Under the pieces are notes generated by a model, which ran no database searches, was not told where the DNA came from, and saw only the letters and a list, made by a program, of their open reading frames with translations. DNA of 47,361 bases from Lachnospiraceae bacterium (lineage in GTDB: Bacteria > Bacillota > Clostridia > Lachnospirales > Lachnospiraceae): positions 1 through 47,361 of the forward strand of contig JAAWIS010000023.1 in NCBI GenBank assembly GCA_022796475.1. The letters run 5' to 3'. Positions 40,899 to 47,361 of the stretch are shown one piece after another. The translations under genes were made by a program, and so were the position numbers. How positions within the stretch are numbered: position 1 is the first letter of the stretch; each line of letters starts with the position of its first letter.

Positions 40899-41540
40899 CT
40901 ATTCATTTGATTTGCTGTACCCTTCCAACGTTACATCTTCGAAAACCTTCTCTTCCAAAGCTTTCTTGGTAGAATCGGTTCCGTCAAAGTTCCGGTAATC
41001 TGCATTGTAATACATGGTTCCGTCCTCGTCTGCTTCCACAGAATCGATGGTATATACCTGCCCGTTTTCCTGTAAAATCAGACCGCTTTCCAGCTCAAAA
41101 TTCTCAGTAAACGTATTTACCAGGGACTCTACTACCAGGCGGATTTCCATAGGATCCTCCTGACTGGTAATCTTGCTTAAGTTAAGGACTGCCTTTCCGT
41201 CATTTTGCTCAAAGCTAATCAGCTCAGTACCTTCCTCAAGGATTTCGTATTGGATCAGCATTTGAATAACGCCTTCTGTTTCCAGTTCCTCTGTTTCTAA
41301 CGACTCCATCTCCTGAACCAGCCCGTTGCGGTTTTTGTTGATCCGGTAGACAGAAACGGTGGCCATCTCTGGCAGTTCTTCATTCCCGCTGTTGCGGATT
41401 TCCATGGTATCTGCCTTAAATGCCTCTGTGGTAGGCGGCATGGCTGCACTGCTCTCTCCTTGTTTTTCAGGGGTTGGGGTACATGCTGCTAAAGACAGGG
41501 AAGCAGCGGCGGATAATAAAAACACAATGAATTTTTTCAT
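40899..41540 (-). CDS. GerMN-domain lipoprotein
   Basis: A 213-residue lipoprotein: the signal MKKFIVFLLSAAASLSLAAC is followed by a Thr/Pro/Glu-rich linker. The central part (VIQMLIQYEILEEGTELISF, DGKAVLNLSK, VVESLVNTFTENFELESGLI) matches the GerMN (sporulation and spore germination) domain. GerM helps build the spore envelope at engulfment in bacilli; related lipoproteins exist in vegetative cells. It starts 16 bp after the MarR-type gene and has GAAGGAGG before its ATG. Confidence 0.78.
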   Translation of the reverse strand: MKKFIVFLLSAAASLSLAACTPTPEKQGESSAAMPPTTEAFKADTMEIRNSGNEELPEMATVSVYRINKNRNGLVQEMESLETEELETEGVIQMLIQYEILEEGTELISFEQNDGKAVLNLSKITSQEDPMEIRLVVESLVNTFTENFELESGLILQENGQVYTIDSVEADEDGTMYYNADYRNFDGTDSTKKALEEKVFEDVTLEGYSKSNE

Positions 41541-41556
41541 AATATATTAGCCTCCT

Positions 41557-42009
41557 TCATACAATACAAGAATTCTCTTTTTCCCGAAACCATTGATTTA
41601 AAACGGTCAGGGCCTTGGTCAGCGCTTCCAGTTCCCCTGCTGTCAGACAGTCCATCACATTTTGAATCATTTCCTGATGGAATCTGGCATGATGCAAAAA
41701 CGCTGCCTTGCCTTTTTTAGAAAGAGAAATATACACCACACGGCGGTCTGTCTGTCCTCTCTGGCGGGTTACATAACCTTTTTTCACTAAGCTGTTCATG
41801 GCAATTGTAAGGGTGCCTACTGTAACAGATAATGCCTTGGCAATGGATGACATGTTCTTCGGCTGGCCTAAGCCAATGGCCTCAATCACATGCAAATCAT
41901 TATTGGTAAGATCTTGAAACTCTGATGTAGCCAAAGCTTTCTGTTCAATCTCTAAAACATCCCGAAACAGACTTACTAATACCTCATTCAATGTTCCGTA
42001 ATTGTCCAC
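41557..42009 (-). CDS. MarR family transcriptional regulator
   Basis: A 150-residue winged-helix regulator. The recognition part reads SIAKALSVTVGTLTIAMNSL followed by VKKGYVTRQRGQTDRRVVYI, with the wing Asp-Arg-Arg typical of MarR. A GTG start at 42009 is chosen because AAAGGA lies six bases upstream; an earlier ATG would add 12 residues without a ribosome site. FabT-like regulators of fatty-acid genes are among its look-alikes, but no fab genes are near. It begins the pair with the GerMN lipoprotein. Confidence 0.88.
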   Translation of the reverse strand: MDNYGTLNEVLVSLFRDVLEIEQKALATSEFQDLTNNDLHVIEAIGLGQPKNMSSIAKALSVTVGTLTIAMNSLVKKGYVTRQRGQTDRRVVYISLSKKGKAAFLHHARFHQEMIQNVMDCLTAGELEALTKALTVLNQWFREKENSCIV

Positions 42010-42159
42010 ATCTATTCCTTTCTCAGCCTTCGCTTTTCCCCGCACCTTTCTTCTCTCCGTGTTCTGCGTACTTGCTGATTATACATGATTTTTTCAGGTT
42101 TCACAACTGGGTAATCCTTATGAAATTCTTACAAGGTTGTGATTTTTTTGTGTTTTTTC

Positions 42160-43575
42160 TTAAAATTGGATGGATTGTTTCACTGGCGTTCCAAAAACAA
42201 GCCTTTCAAATACTTGACCCCGTTCTTCAAAATTCCGGAAAATTCCGTAACTGGCAGCAGCCGGGGATAACAGACAGCTTGCTCCAGGTTTTGTCAGCTC
42301 CTTTGCCAGTGCCACCGCATCTTCCAAATGGCTCACAAGCACCAGGCGTTCCTGACGTTTAAATTCCGGAACGTCTTCTTTTATCTCTTTGTAGATCCGC
42401 TTTCCGGTAGCTTCCATTAAAATAATATGGTTTACCTGGCTTTCTGACAGATAGGAAATTAATTCCCTATAGTCAATTCCCCGATCCATCCCGCCGATTA
42501 AAATGGTTTCTGTATCCTTTATGGTATTAAGCGCCTGGATAGTGGTATCACATATGGTAGAAATGGAATCGTCATAGTATTTTACTCCCTTATGCTCTCC
42601 CAGAAAATGAAGCCGGTGAGGAAGAGGCTGATACGTTTCTAATCCCCGGGTAAATTCATCATCCCTTAACCCTTTTTGTTTGCAGGCTTCGTATACAAAT
42701 GCGATGTCAAAGTAGTTGTGATGGCCAAGAAGCTGGATTTTATCACATGGAATGGAATAGCTTTCTTCTTTCCGCCAAATACAGGAGCCAGACAGAAGGA
42801 TTTCTTCTTTATAAGATTCGTTCTTATATTGTGCCTGACAAATTGCATCTTTATTCTCCGGATTTTCTCCCAAATCTATGACTGGAATCAACTGTGAGGG
42901 ACAGGTTCCCTTTTTTGGAAGGCACTGACTGCTGCAGATTAAAATATCCCCGGCTTCCTGATTACGGTAAATCTGTTCTTTTGCTGCCACATAATGTTCC
43001 ATATCACCGTAATGATCCAAATGCTCTTCATGGATATTAAGCAGGATGCCTATGCGGGGCGATACTGTCAAATGCTCTAATTGATGGCAGGATAGTTCAA
43101 ATACAATAATTGTGTCCTCTTCCACCTCATGGATCTGATCAAACGCAGGGATCCCAATATTTCCCGCAATCAAAACTTTTCGCCCTGCTGATTTTAAAAT
43201 ATGGTACAAAAGTGATGTGGTGGTGCTTTTTCCTTTTGTTCCGGTGATCCCAATAATTTGATTTCGAAACAGCCGAAAAAACACCTCTGTCTGGGATAGG
43301 ATTTGACATTTGTAAGATTTTGCAGGCCGCTCCAAAACAATTCCCGGACTTTTAAACACCACATCATACTCATCCATCACTTTCTGATAATCCGGCCCGG
43401 TAATCCAGGTAATCCCTGACTCTTTCAGCCAGGATACCGCTTCCTTTTGATCCGCTATCCCAAGCTCTTTATAAACCTTTTTCTCTGCTAACATCCGGTA
43501 GGCAGACTGGCCTTCTTTTCCGAATCCCAGCAATAGTACCTTTTTCCCTTTTACAAAAGGGTCTATCCCTGCCAT
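42160..43575 (-). CDS. murD2: MurD paralogue, probable UDP-MurNAc-L-Ala:L-Glu ligase
   Basis: A 471-residue Mur ligase. The N-terminal Rossmann-like region is VLLLGFGKEGQSAYRML. The ATP P-loop is IIGITGTKGKSTTTSLLYHI, and FELSCHQLEHL (where MurD usually reads ELSSFQLE) is followed by GILLNIHEEHLDHYGDM. The C-terminal domain has YYDDSISTICDTTIQALNTI and ILIGGMDRGIDYRELISYL. It adds an amino acid to UDP-MurNAc-L-Ala. Because the next gene upstream encodes a MurL-type epimerase, it most likely adds L-Glu (MurD2) rather than D-Glu; this is inferred from the pair and the altered motif. The ATG follows GGAGG with 11 bases. A standard murD may be present elsewhere. Confidence 0.8.
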   Translation of the reverse strand: MAGIDPFVKGKKVLLLGFGKEGQSAYRMLAEKKVYKELGIADQKEAVSWLKESGITWITGPDYQKVMDEYDVVFKSPGIVLERPAKSYKCQILSQTEVFFRLFRNQIIGITGTKGKSTTTSLLYHILKSAGRKVLIAGNIGIPAFDQIHEVEEDTIIVFELSCHQLEHLTVSPRIGILLNIHEEHLDHYGDMEHYVAAKEQIYRNQEAGDILICSSQCLPKKGTCPSQLIPVIDLGENPENKDAICQAQYKNESYKEEILLSGSCIWRKEESYSIPCDKIQLLGHHNYFDIAFVYEACKQKGLRDDEFTRGLETYQPLPHRLHFLGEHKGVKYYDDSISTICDTTIQALNTIKDTETILIGGMDRGIDYRELISYLSESQVNHIILMEATGKRIYKEIKEDVPEFKRQERLVLVSHLEDAVALAKELTKPGASCLLSPAAASYGIFRNFEERGQVFERLVFGTPVKQSIQF

Positions 43576-43672
43576 AACGTTATTTTCCTCCAGTTTCTTA
43601 CTCTAAGTGCCTGATTCTTAAACTGTGCCCCACATACTTTACCTTACACAAAGAAACCCTTGGTAAAAAGGA

Positions 43673-45121
43673 TTATTTTCTGCAGCATCTGTTTCTTACC
43701 AGCGCTTTCCAGAATTCCGGCACCAAATTTTCTTCATCGAAATACCCTGAGTATAAATCGCCGATTTGGCTGTAGGTTTCATACAGGCCAGAATCCTGAT
43801 ACTTCTTAAGCAGTTTCGGCAGCTCTTCTTTCTCCTCCTCCATCTTGCGGATCACCAGCGTAATTGCCGTATTCACTTCGCTGCGGCTGCCCACACACTC
43901 AAAGGGCTTTTCTTCCTGAATTCCTGTAAGCTGTTCCAAAGTTTGATACAACGATTCATCTTCTAAAAGATCCCTGCCGAAAATTTCTTTCATTTCCTCC
44001 TGACTTAAAAAGGGCGAAAGAATCAGATAAACAAATAAACATTTGGGGCAATGGCCGCACCAGATATCTTCCTTGCTTCCTGCATTGCAGCTTCTAAAAA
44101 TTTTGTGGTAGTGTTTGCATTCTGCAAAGTAACCGGCAATCTGAAATTCACTTAATGGACGAAGGAGGCTGAAATAATAGCTGCTGCCAGGAAGATACCT
44201 GGATGCATATTGATGGAAATCCCTTTCAAATTGGAAACTTTTCGAGTACTGGTGATTTACGCTGCTTCCCAGAACTGTACTTTCATTAGCACTGGATTCA
44301 TTTGATAAGGCAATATACCCCAGTCGGTATAAATACGCAGCAATCAAAGATGAAAATGCCACAACTGCTGAAAACGGGGTGTGTCCGTTTAAAAACCCTT
44401 TCCGGTTTAATTCCAGCATATTTTGATCCAAACTTCTTTTGGCACAGATCACCTTTTCTGCCGGAAGCCCCGCTGCTTCTGCTGTGTGGCAGGTAGCTCC
44501 TCTGGGATTAATGATATATCCGAAGCAGTCGCCGCCGCCTTCTTTTAAAAGCTCCAAAGTAACGGCAGAATCCTTTCCCCCTCCAATGGGAACAAGCAGT
44601 CTGGTGTTTTCCGGCTGATTTTCTGACAGTTCCTTTTGGGAAACCCACATCCCGTCATGGGAATCGTTTCTTTCCCATTCACTTCCATCCGCTTTATAAC
44701 CACTCTCCTCCAAAGGGCAGGCATAAATCTCCATAAAACTCTTTCTATCGGCTTCCTGGATCCCATTTATATAAAAAAACTCACCTAGTCCATGGTAATA
44801 TAACCGTTTCCACCATGTAATCTGTTCCTGGTTTAAATACCCGGCCTTCACCGTTACCCGCGGAGAACAGGTGAGCTTCCAATAGCTAACCAGTTCCGCC
44901 ATCCCCAAGGAAACGATCATTTCCTTCGGTAATTTTCTGTTTTCCTTCCCTTTTGGGAACCGCCAAACCGGCGCAAATTCTGACAACCCCAAAATTTGGA
45001 AATGATACGTTATAATCAGCTCTGTTTCCGTTTCTTCCGTTTCATACCGGTCATAAATAAATTCCGGATAAGTGTTCCGGAATATTTTGTATTTTTCTCT
45101 GTTTTGTTCTTTTGATCCCAT
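43673..45121 (-). CDS. murL: MurL-type UDP-MurNAc-L-Ala-L-Glu epimerase
   Basis: A 482-residue protein resembling MurL, which turns the L-Glu of UDP-MurNAc-L-Ala-L-Glu into D-Glu with ATP, so peptidoglycan can be made without free D-glutamate. The PP-loop-like motif LLVPIGGGKDSAVTLELL is clear. YIALSNESSANESTVLGSSV, YYFSLLRPLSEFQIAGYF and the Cys cluster CNAGSKEDIWCGHCPKC also suit the family. The ATG at 45121 (GAGGA nine bases upstream) is preferred to an earlier in-frame ATG that would add 38 unrelated residues. It is followed after 97 bp by the MurD paralogue and has a promoter at 45268-45296. Confidence 0.8.
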   Translation of the reverse strand: MGSKEQNREKYKIFRNTYPEFIYDRYETEETETELIITYHFQILGLSEFAPVWRFPKGKENRKLPKEMIVSLGMAELVSYWKLTCSPRVTVKAGYLNQEQITWWKRLYYHGLGEFFYINGIQEADRKSFMEIYACPLEESGYKADGSEWERNDSHDGMWVSQKELSENQPENTRLLVPIGGGKDSAVTLELLKEGGGDCFGYIINPRGATCHTAEAAGLPAEKVICAKRSLDQNMLELNRKGFLNGHTPFSAVVAFSSLIAAYLYRLGYIALSNESSANESTVLGSSVNHQYSKSFQFERDFHQYASRYLPGSSYYFSLLRPLSEFQIAGYFAECKHYHKIFRSCNAGSKEDIWCGHCPKCLFVYLILSPFLSQEEMKEIFGRDLLEDESLYQTLEQLTGIQEEKPFECVGSRSEVNTAITLVIRKMEEEKEELPKLLKKYQDSGLYETYSQIGDLYSGYFDEENLVPEFWKALVRNRCCRK

Positions 45122-45267
45122 AATATTGTTTCCTCGCATATAGGCGGTTCTTGATTCGTTTCCTGACCACTTGGCACCTGGGCTAATTATGTGCCGGAAT
45201 TTACGAATGGTGCAGCAGAGTGCAGAGAAGGCCAAAATGTCCGAAAGGCCCGCTTTTCACATTATTG

Positions 45268-45296
45268 ATTATAGCGGACAAATGCAAATTTTGCAA
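45268..45296 (-). promoter_or_regulatory. Promoter of the murL-murD2 operon
   Basis: On the minus strand TTGCAA (45296-45291) and TATAAT (45273-45268) are 17 bp apart. The leader to the murL ATG is about 140 nt and has no obvious reading frame or riboswitch. Confidence 0.62.
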
Positions 45297-45392
45297 CAAC
45301 TGTACGCTCTTAAAAAGAGCAGGCTGTCAGGCCTTTTTTCATGGCAGGGAAAGCCTATGCCTTTCTCCAACAGGGAAGCTGGCTCTGTACTT

Positions 45393-45935
45393 TTATCTGG
45401 CTATAAAGAGAATCCGGCCCAGATATACGCTTACGCCAAATCCTGCCGCTGTAGCAAAAAGGGCGCCAGTCAGAGCATACCTGGTTTTTCGGATCCCAAT
45501 GCTTCCAAAATAAACGCTGAGGCAGTAAAAGACAGTTTCTGTACTGCTTAGCAGAAGGGAGGCTGTGAGGCCCAATACACTGTCCGGGCCATATTCTTTA
45601 AAAATATCCAGCATCAGCCCGGTAGCAGCAGAATTGGATACCAGGCGGAGGATGGAAAGAGGCGCCAGTTCTGAAGGAAAGCCCAAAAAAGCAGCCGGCC
45701 CTTTCAGCGTCTGGCCAATAAAGTCAAGAAAGCCAGAGGCCCGAAGGGCTCCCACAGCTACTAAAAGCCCTGCCAGGGTAGGAAAAATATCCGCCGTCGT
45801 TTTCATCCCTTCCCGGGCTCCGGCCAAAAAATCATCAAATACCGGGCGCTTTGCCAGCAGACCAAATCCAACAATATAAAAGACGGAAAAAGGTACGAGA
45901 GCAGAAGAAAGCCAAATAAAAAATGATATCCACAT
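45393..45935 (-). CDS. spmB: SpmB-like nucleoside-recognition (gate) domain membrane protein
   Basis: A 180-residue membrane protein with about five helices, close in length to spore maturation protein B (178 residues in Bacillus subtilis). VFDDFLAGAREGMKTTADIF, PTLAGLLVAVGALRASGFLD, NSAATGLMLDIFKEYGPDS and SSTETVFYCLSVYFGSIGIR are typical of the nucleoside-recognition/gate family. SpmA and SpmB work together in spore core dehydration. No spmA is adjacent: the gene upstream is a GH5 glucanase and downstream is murL. It should be checked whether spmA is elsewhere. Other members of this gate family are vegetative, so the sporulation role is likely but not certain. Confidence 0.82.
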   Translation of the reverse strand: MWISFFIWLSSALVPFSVFYIVGFGLLAKRPVFDDFLAGAREGMKTTADIFPTLAGLLVAVGALRASGFLDFIGQTLKGPAAFLGFPSELAPLSILRLVSNSAATGLMLDIFKEYGPDSVLGLTASLLLSSTETVFYCLSVYFGSIGIRKTRYALTGALFATAAGFGVSVYLGRILFIAR

Positions 45936-46051
45936 AGCCGCTCATTTCCATAAAACGTTTCCACATTATACGCTGTACTGTTGTGGAATATTCAATTTTT
46001 ATGTCTGAGGCGGGAAACGCTTCTGGCAGATTCCCCTCCTTCTTTTATCTG

Positions 46052-47089
46052 CTACGGAAGGCTTCGAAAATAATTCCGCAGCCATCTCCCTCCTTCACTT
46101 AAATCTGCTTCTGTCCAGTCGGAGGTTTTCCCACATCCGGCAGCTATTACACTGCTGCTTTCTGCTTTATTGGCCAAATTCCAGCCACAGCAGCTAACCT
46201 GGTACTGCTCCAGAAGCTCCATCCAAAGTTCTGCCTGCCGAAAATCATTCTGCCCGTTTCCAGAGGCATCACAGAGGCCAAACTCACTGACAAACACCGG
46301 CAGACCATGCTTAATACACTCCTTAAGCCGCATACGCAGCCAGTCGGTATGGGTTGCCGCATAAAAATGAAGTGTATACATAATGTTTTCATACTCTAAG
46401 GGATCCTCTGCTGCCTTCTGGATCTCCTGGCTCCACATTGGAGTCCCAACTAAAATCACAGCGTCTGGGTCATTGGCGCGGATTACCGGAATTACCTCCT
46501 TAGCATAAGCTTTAATACTGTCCCATGCAGCATATCCGTTAGGCTCATTACAGATCTCATAAATTACGTTACTTTGATTTTTACAATACCAGGACATTTC
46601 TTTAAAAAAAGCTATGGCCTCCTCCTTATGAATATTCGGATCGGAATCACTTAATATATGCCAGTCTATAATCACATACATCCCCAGATCCGTACCAAAG
46701 TCCACGCCTTTTTTCACTAATGCCTTTAATTCTTCCTGACTGCCTCCGCTGCAATATCCATTGTATTCTTCTGTATACATTGCCAGACGAACACAGTTGG
46801 TTTTCCAGTCATCCCGAAGCGTACGGAATGCGTCATAATTCACATATTCCGGAAACCAGGCAATCCCATGGGTTGACATTCCCCTCAGCCGGATGGATTC
46901 CCCATTCTGATCCACCAGTCCTGCTCCTTCCACCCGCAAAGCGCCATGAACAGAGAATGGAGCAAGCTCCGCCTTTGAGCTTTCAGTTTCTTCACTCCCC
47001 CATACACCCTTTCCGAAATCATTTCCCAAAAAAGGGATGAAAATGAAAAGAGCTGTCCAAAAAAACAGAATCCTAACGTATTGTTTCAT
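46052..47089 (-). CDS. Secreted GH5 endoglucanase
   Basis: A 345-residue glycoside hydrolase family 5 enzyme, subfamily-2-like, expected to cut beta-1,4-glucan. A hydrophobic N-terminal signal (about residues 5-22) is followed by a TIM barrel. Characteristic parts are IRLRGMSTHGIAWFPEYVN, RLAMYTEEYNGYCSGGSQEE, MYVIIDWHILSDSDPN, the acid/base Glu182 in IYEICNEPNGYAAW, LHFYAATHTDWLR and the nucleophile Glu269 in PVFVSEFGLCDASGNG. There is no cellulose-binding module or sortase motif, so it could be released or kept near the membrane by its signal helix. AAGGAGG lies before the ATG. An inverted repeat (47151-47167) lies 60 bp upstream. Confidence 0.93.
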   Translation of the reverse strand: MKQYVRILFFWTALFIFIPFLGNDFGKGVWGSEETESSKAELAPFSVHGALRVEGAGLVDQNGESIRLRGMSTHGIAWFPEYVNYDAFRTLRDDWKTNCVRLAMYTEEYNGYCSGGSQEELKALVKKGVDFGTDLGMYVIIDWHILSDSDPNIHKEEAIAFFKEMSWYCKNQSNVIYEICNEPNGYAAWDSIKAYAKEVIPVIRANDPDAVILVGTPMWSQEIQKAAEDPLEYENIMYTLHFYAATHTDWLRMRLKECIKHGLPVFVSEFGLCDASGNGQNDFRQAELWMELLEQYQVSCCGWNLANKAESSSVIAAGCGKTSDWTEADLSEGGRWLRNYFRSLP

Positions 47090-47150
47090 TTGCTTTCCTC
47101 CTTGAGCTTTTTAACTTTTCACAAGCTGATCCTGTACTGACACATTTATT

Positions 47151-47167
47151 GTTACGGTTCACGTAAC
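47151..47167. promoter_or_regulatory. Perfect inverted repeat before the GH5 gene
   Basis: GTTACG-GTTCA-CGTAAC has 6-bp perfect arms and lies between the GH5 start and the tRNA-Phe promoter. It may be a regulator site for the glucanase; no promoter hexamers for GH5 could be fixed. Confidence 0.35.
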
Positions 47168-47207
47168 CCCATTTATTTGAGGCAAATAATTTTTTTCAAA
47201 AAAAGTA

Positions 47208-47236
47208 TTGACATTTTGATAATTCTTTAGTAGAAT
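47208..47236 (+). promoter_or_regulatory. Promoter of tRNA-Phe
   Basis: TTGACA (47208-47213) and TAGAAT (47231-47236) are 17 bp apart, about 29 bp before the mature tRNA 5' end. Confidence 0.75.
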
Positions 47237-47265
47237 ATCATCGTTGCTTCTGATAAGCAGCAAAT

Positions 47266-47338
<73 letters not shown>

Positions 47339-47361
47339 TTGTATTGAAAAATACAGTTCTA

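Noticed and set aside
42160-43575. Plain MurD (D-Glu ligase)
   Set aside because: Not fully excluded, but the adjacent MurL-type gene and the altered ELSCHQLE motif favour the L-Glu-specific paralogue.
47101-47207. Promoter for the GH5 gene
   Set aside because: Several AT-rich hexamer pairs are possible but none is convincing.

Overview
The window looks like part of the chromosome of an anaerobic, spore-forming Firmicute, most likely a gut-type Lachnospiraceae (Clostridium cluster XIVa relative). This is inferred from strong AGGAGG ribosome binding sites, medium-low GC, sporulation-related genes (a SpoIIID remnant, a GerMN lipoprotein, an SpmB-like protein), YesM/YesN regulators, TRAP transporters and clostridial CoA chemistry. 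Almost every gene is on the minus strand. The plus-strand exceptions are a sugar-isomerase-like gene (25247), a TetR-type regulator (40062) and a tRNA-Phe (47266). No CRISPR array, prophage or intact insertion sequence was seen.

Layout. (1) 1-7.1 kb: a truncated SpoIIID-like gene, a GNAT acetyltransferase, an 860-residue fusion of CoA-disulfide reductase, rhodanese, siroheme sulfite reductase and ferredoxin, a FIST sensor with a soluble chemoreceptor, a candidate small RNA with its own promoter and hairpin, and endonuclease III. (2) 7.1-17.3 kb: a catabolic locus. A flavoprotein, CoA-transferase, crotonase, cupin, SDR, second CoA-transferase and LacI regulator are read in that order, with three MaoC-fold genes upstream. 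Related operator-like sites lie at three of its start regions. (3) 17.3-27.6 kb: an orphan TRAP binding protein next to a YesN response regulator, an oligogalacturonate-lyase-like gene coupled to an esterase, a full TRAP transporter, a divergent TIM-barrel isomerase under a 16-bp palindrome, and a YesM-type kinase. Together they suggest uptake and breakdown of plant-derived acidic compounds (pectin fragments are the best guess), with entry into a CoA-thioester pathway whose substrate I cannot name.

(4) 27.6-33.2 kb: an overlapping unit of an FG-GAP membrane protein, OmpR-type regulator, histidine kinase and unknown exported protein, followed by acetate kinase. (5) 33.2-40.6 kb: a TetR regulator divergent from an MMPL transporter, a large GLUG-repeat/coiled-coil surface protein, a short HTH protein resembling the N-terminus of a Mu-type transposase, and an unknown 219-residue protein. 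(6) 40.9-47.3 kb: MarR and a GerMN lipoprotein, a MurD paralogue with a MurL-type epimerase (an alternative route to D-glutamate in peptidoglycan), an SpmB-like protein, a secreted GH5 glucanase and tRNA-Phe.

Most interesting: the sulfur-enzyme fusion, the MurD/MurL pair, the uncharacterised CoA catabolic locus with a MaoC paralogue lacking its catalytic residues, and the stand-alone small RNA candidate. Names rest on reading sequence motifs only; no database search was made.
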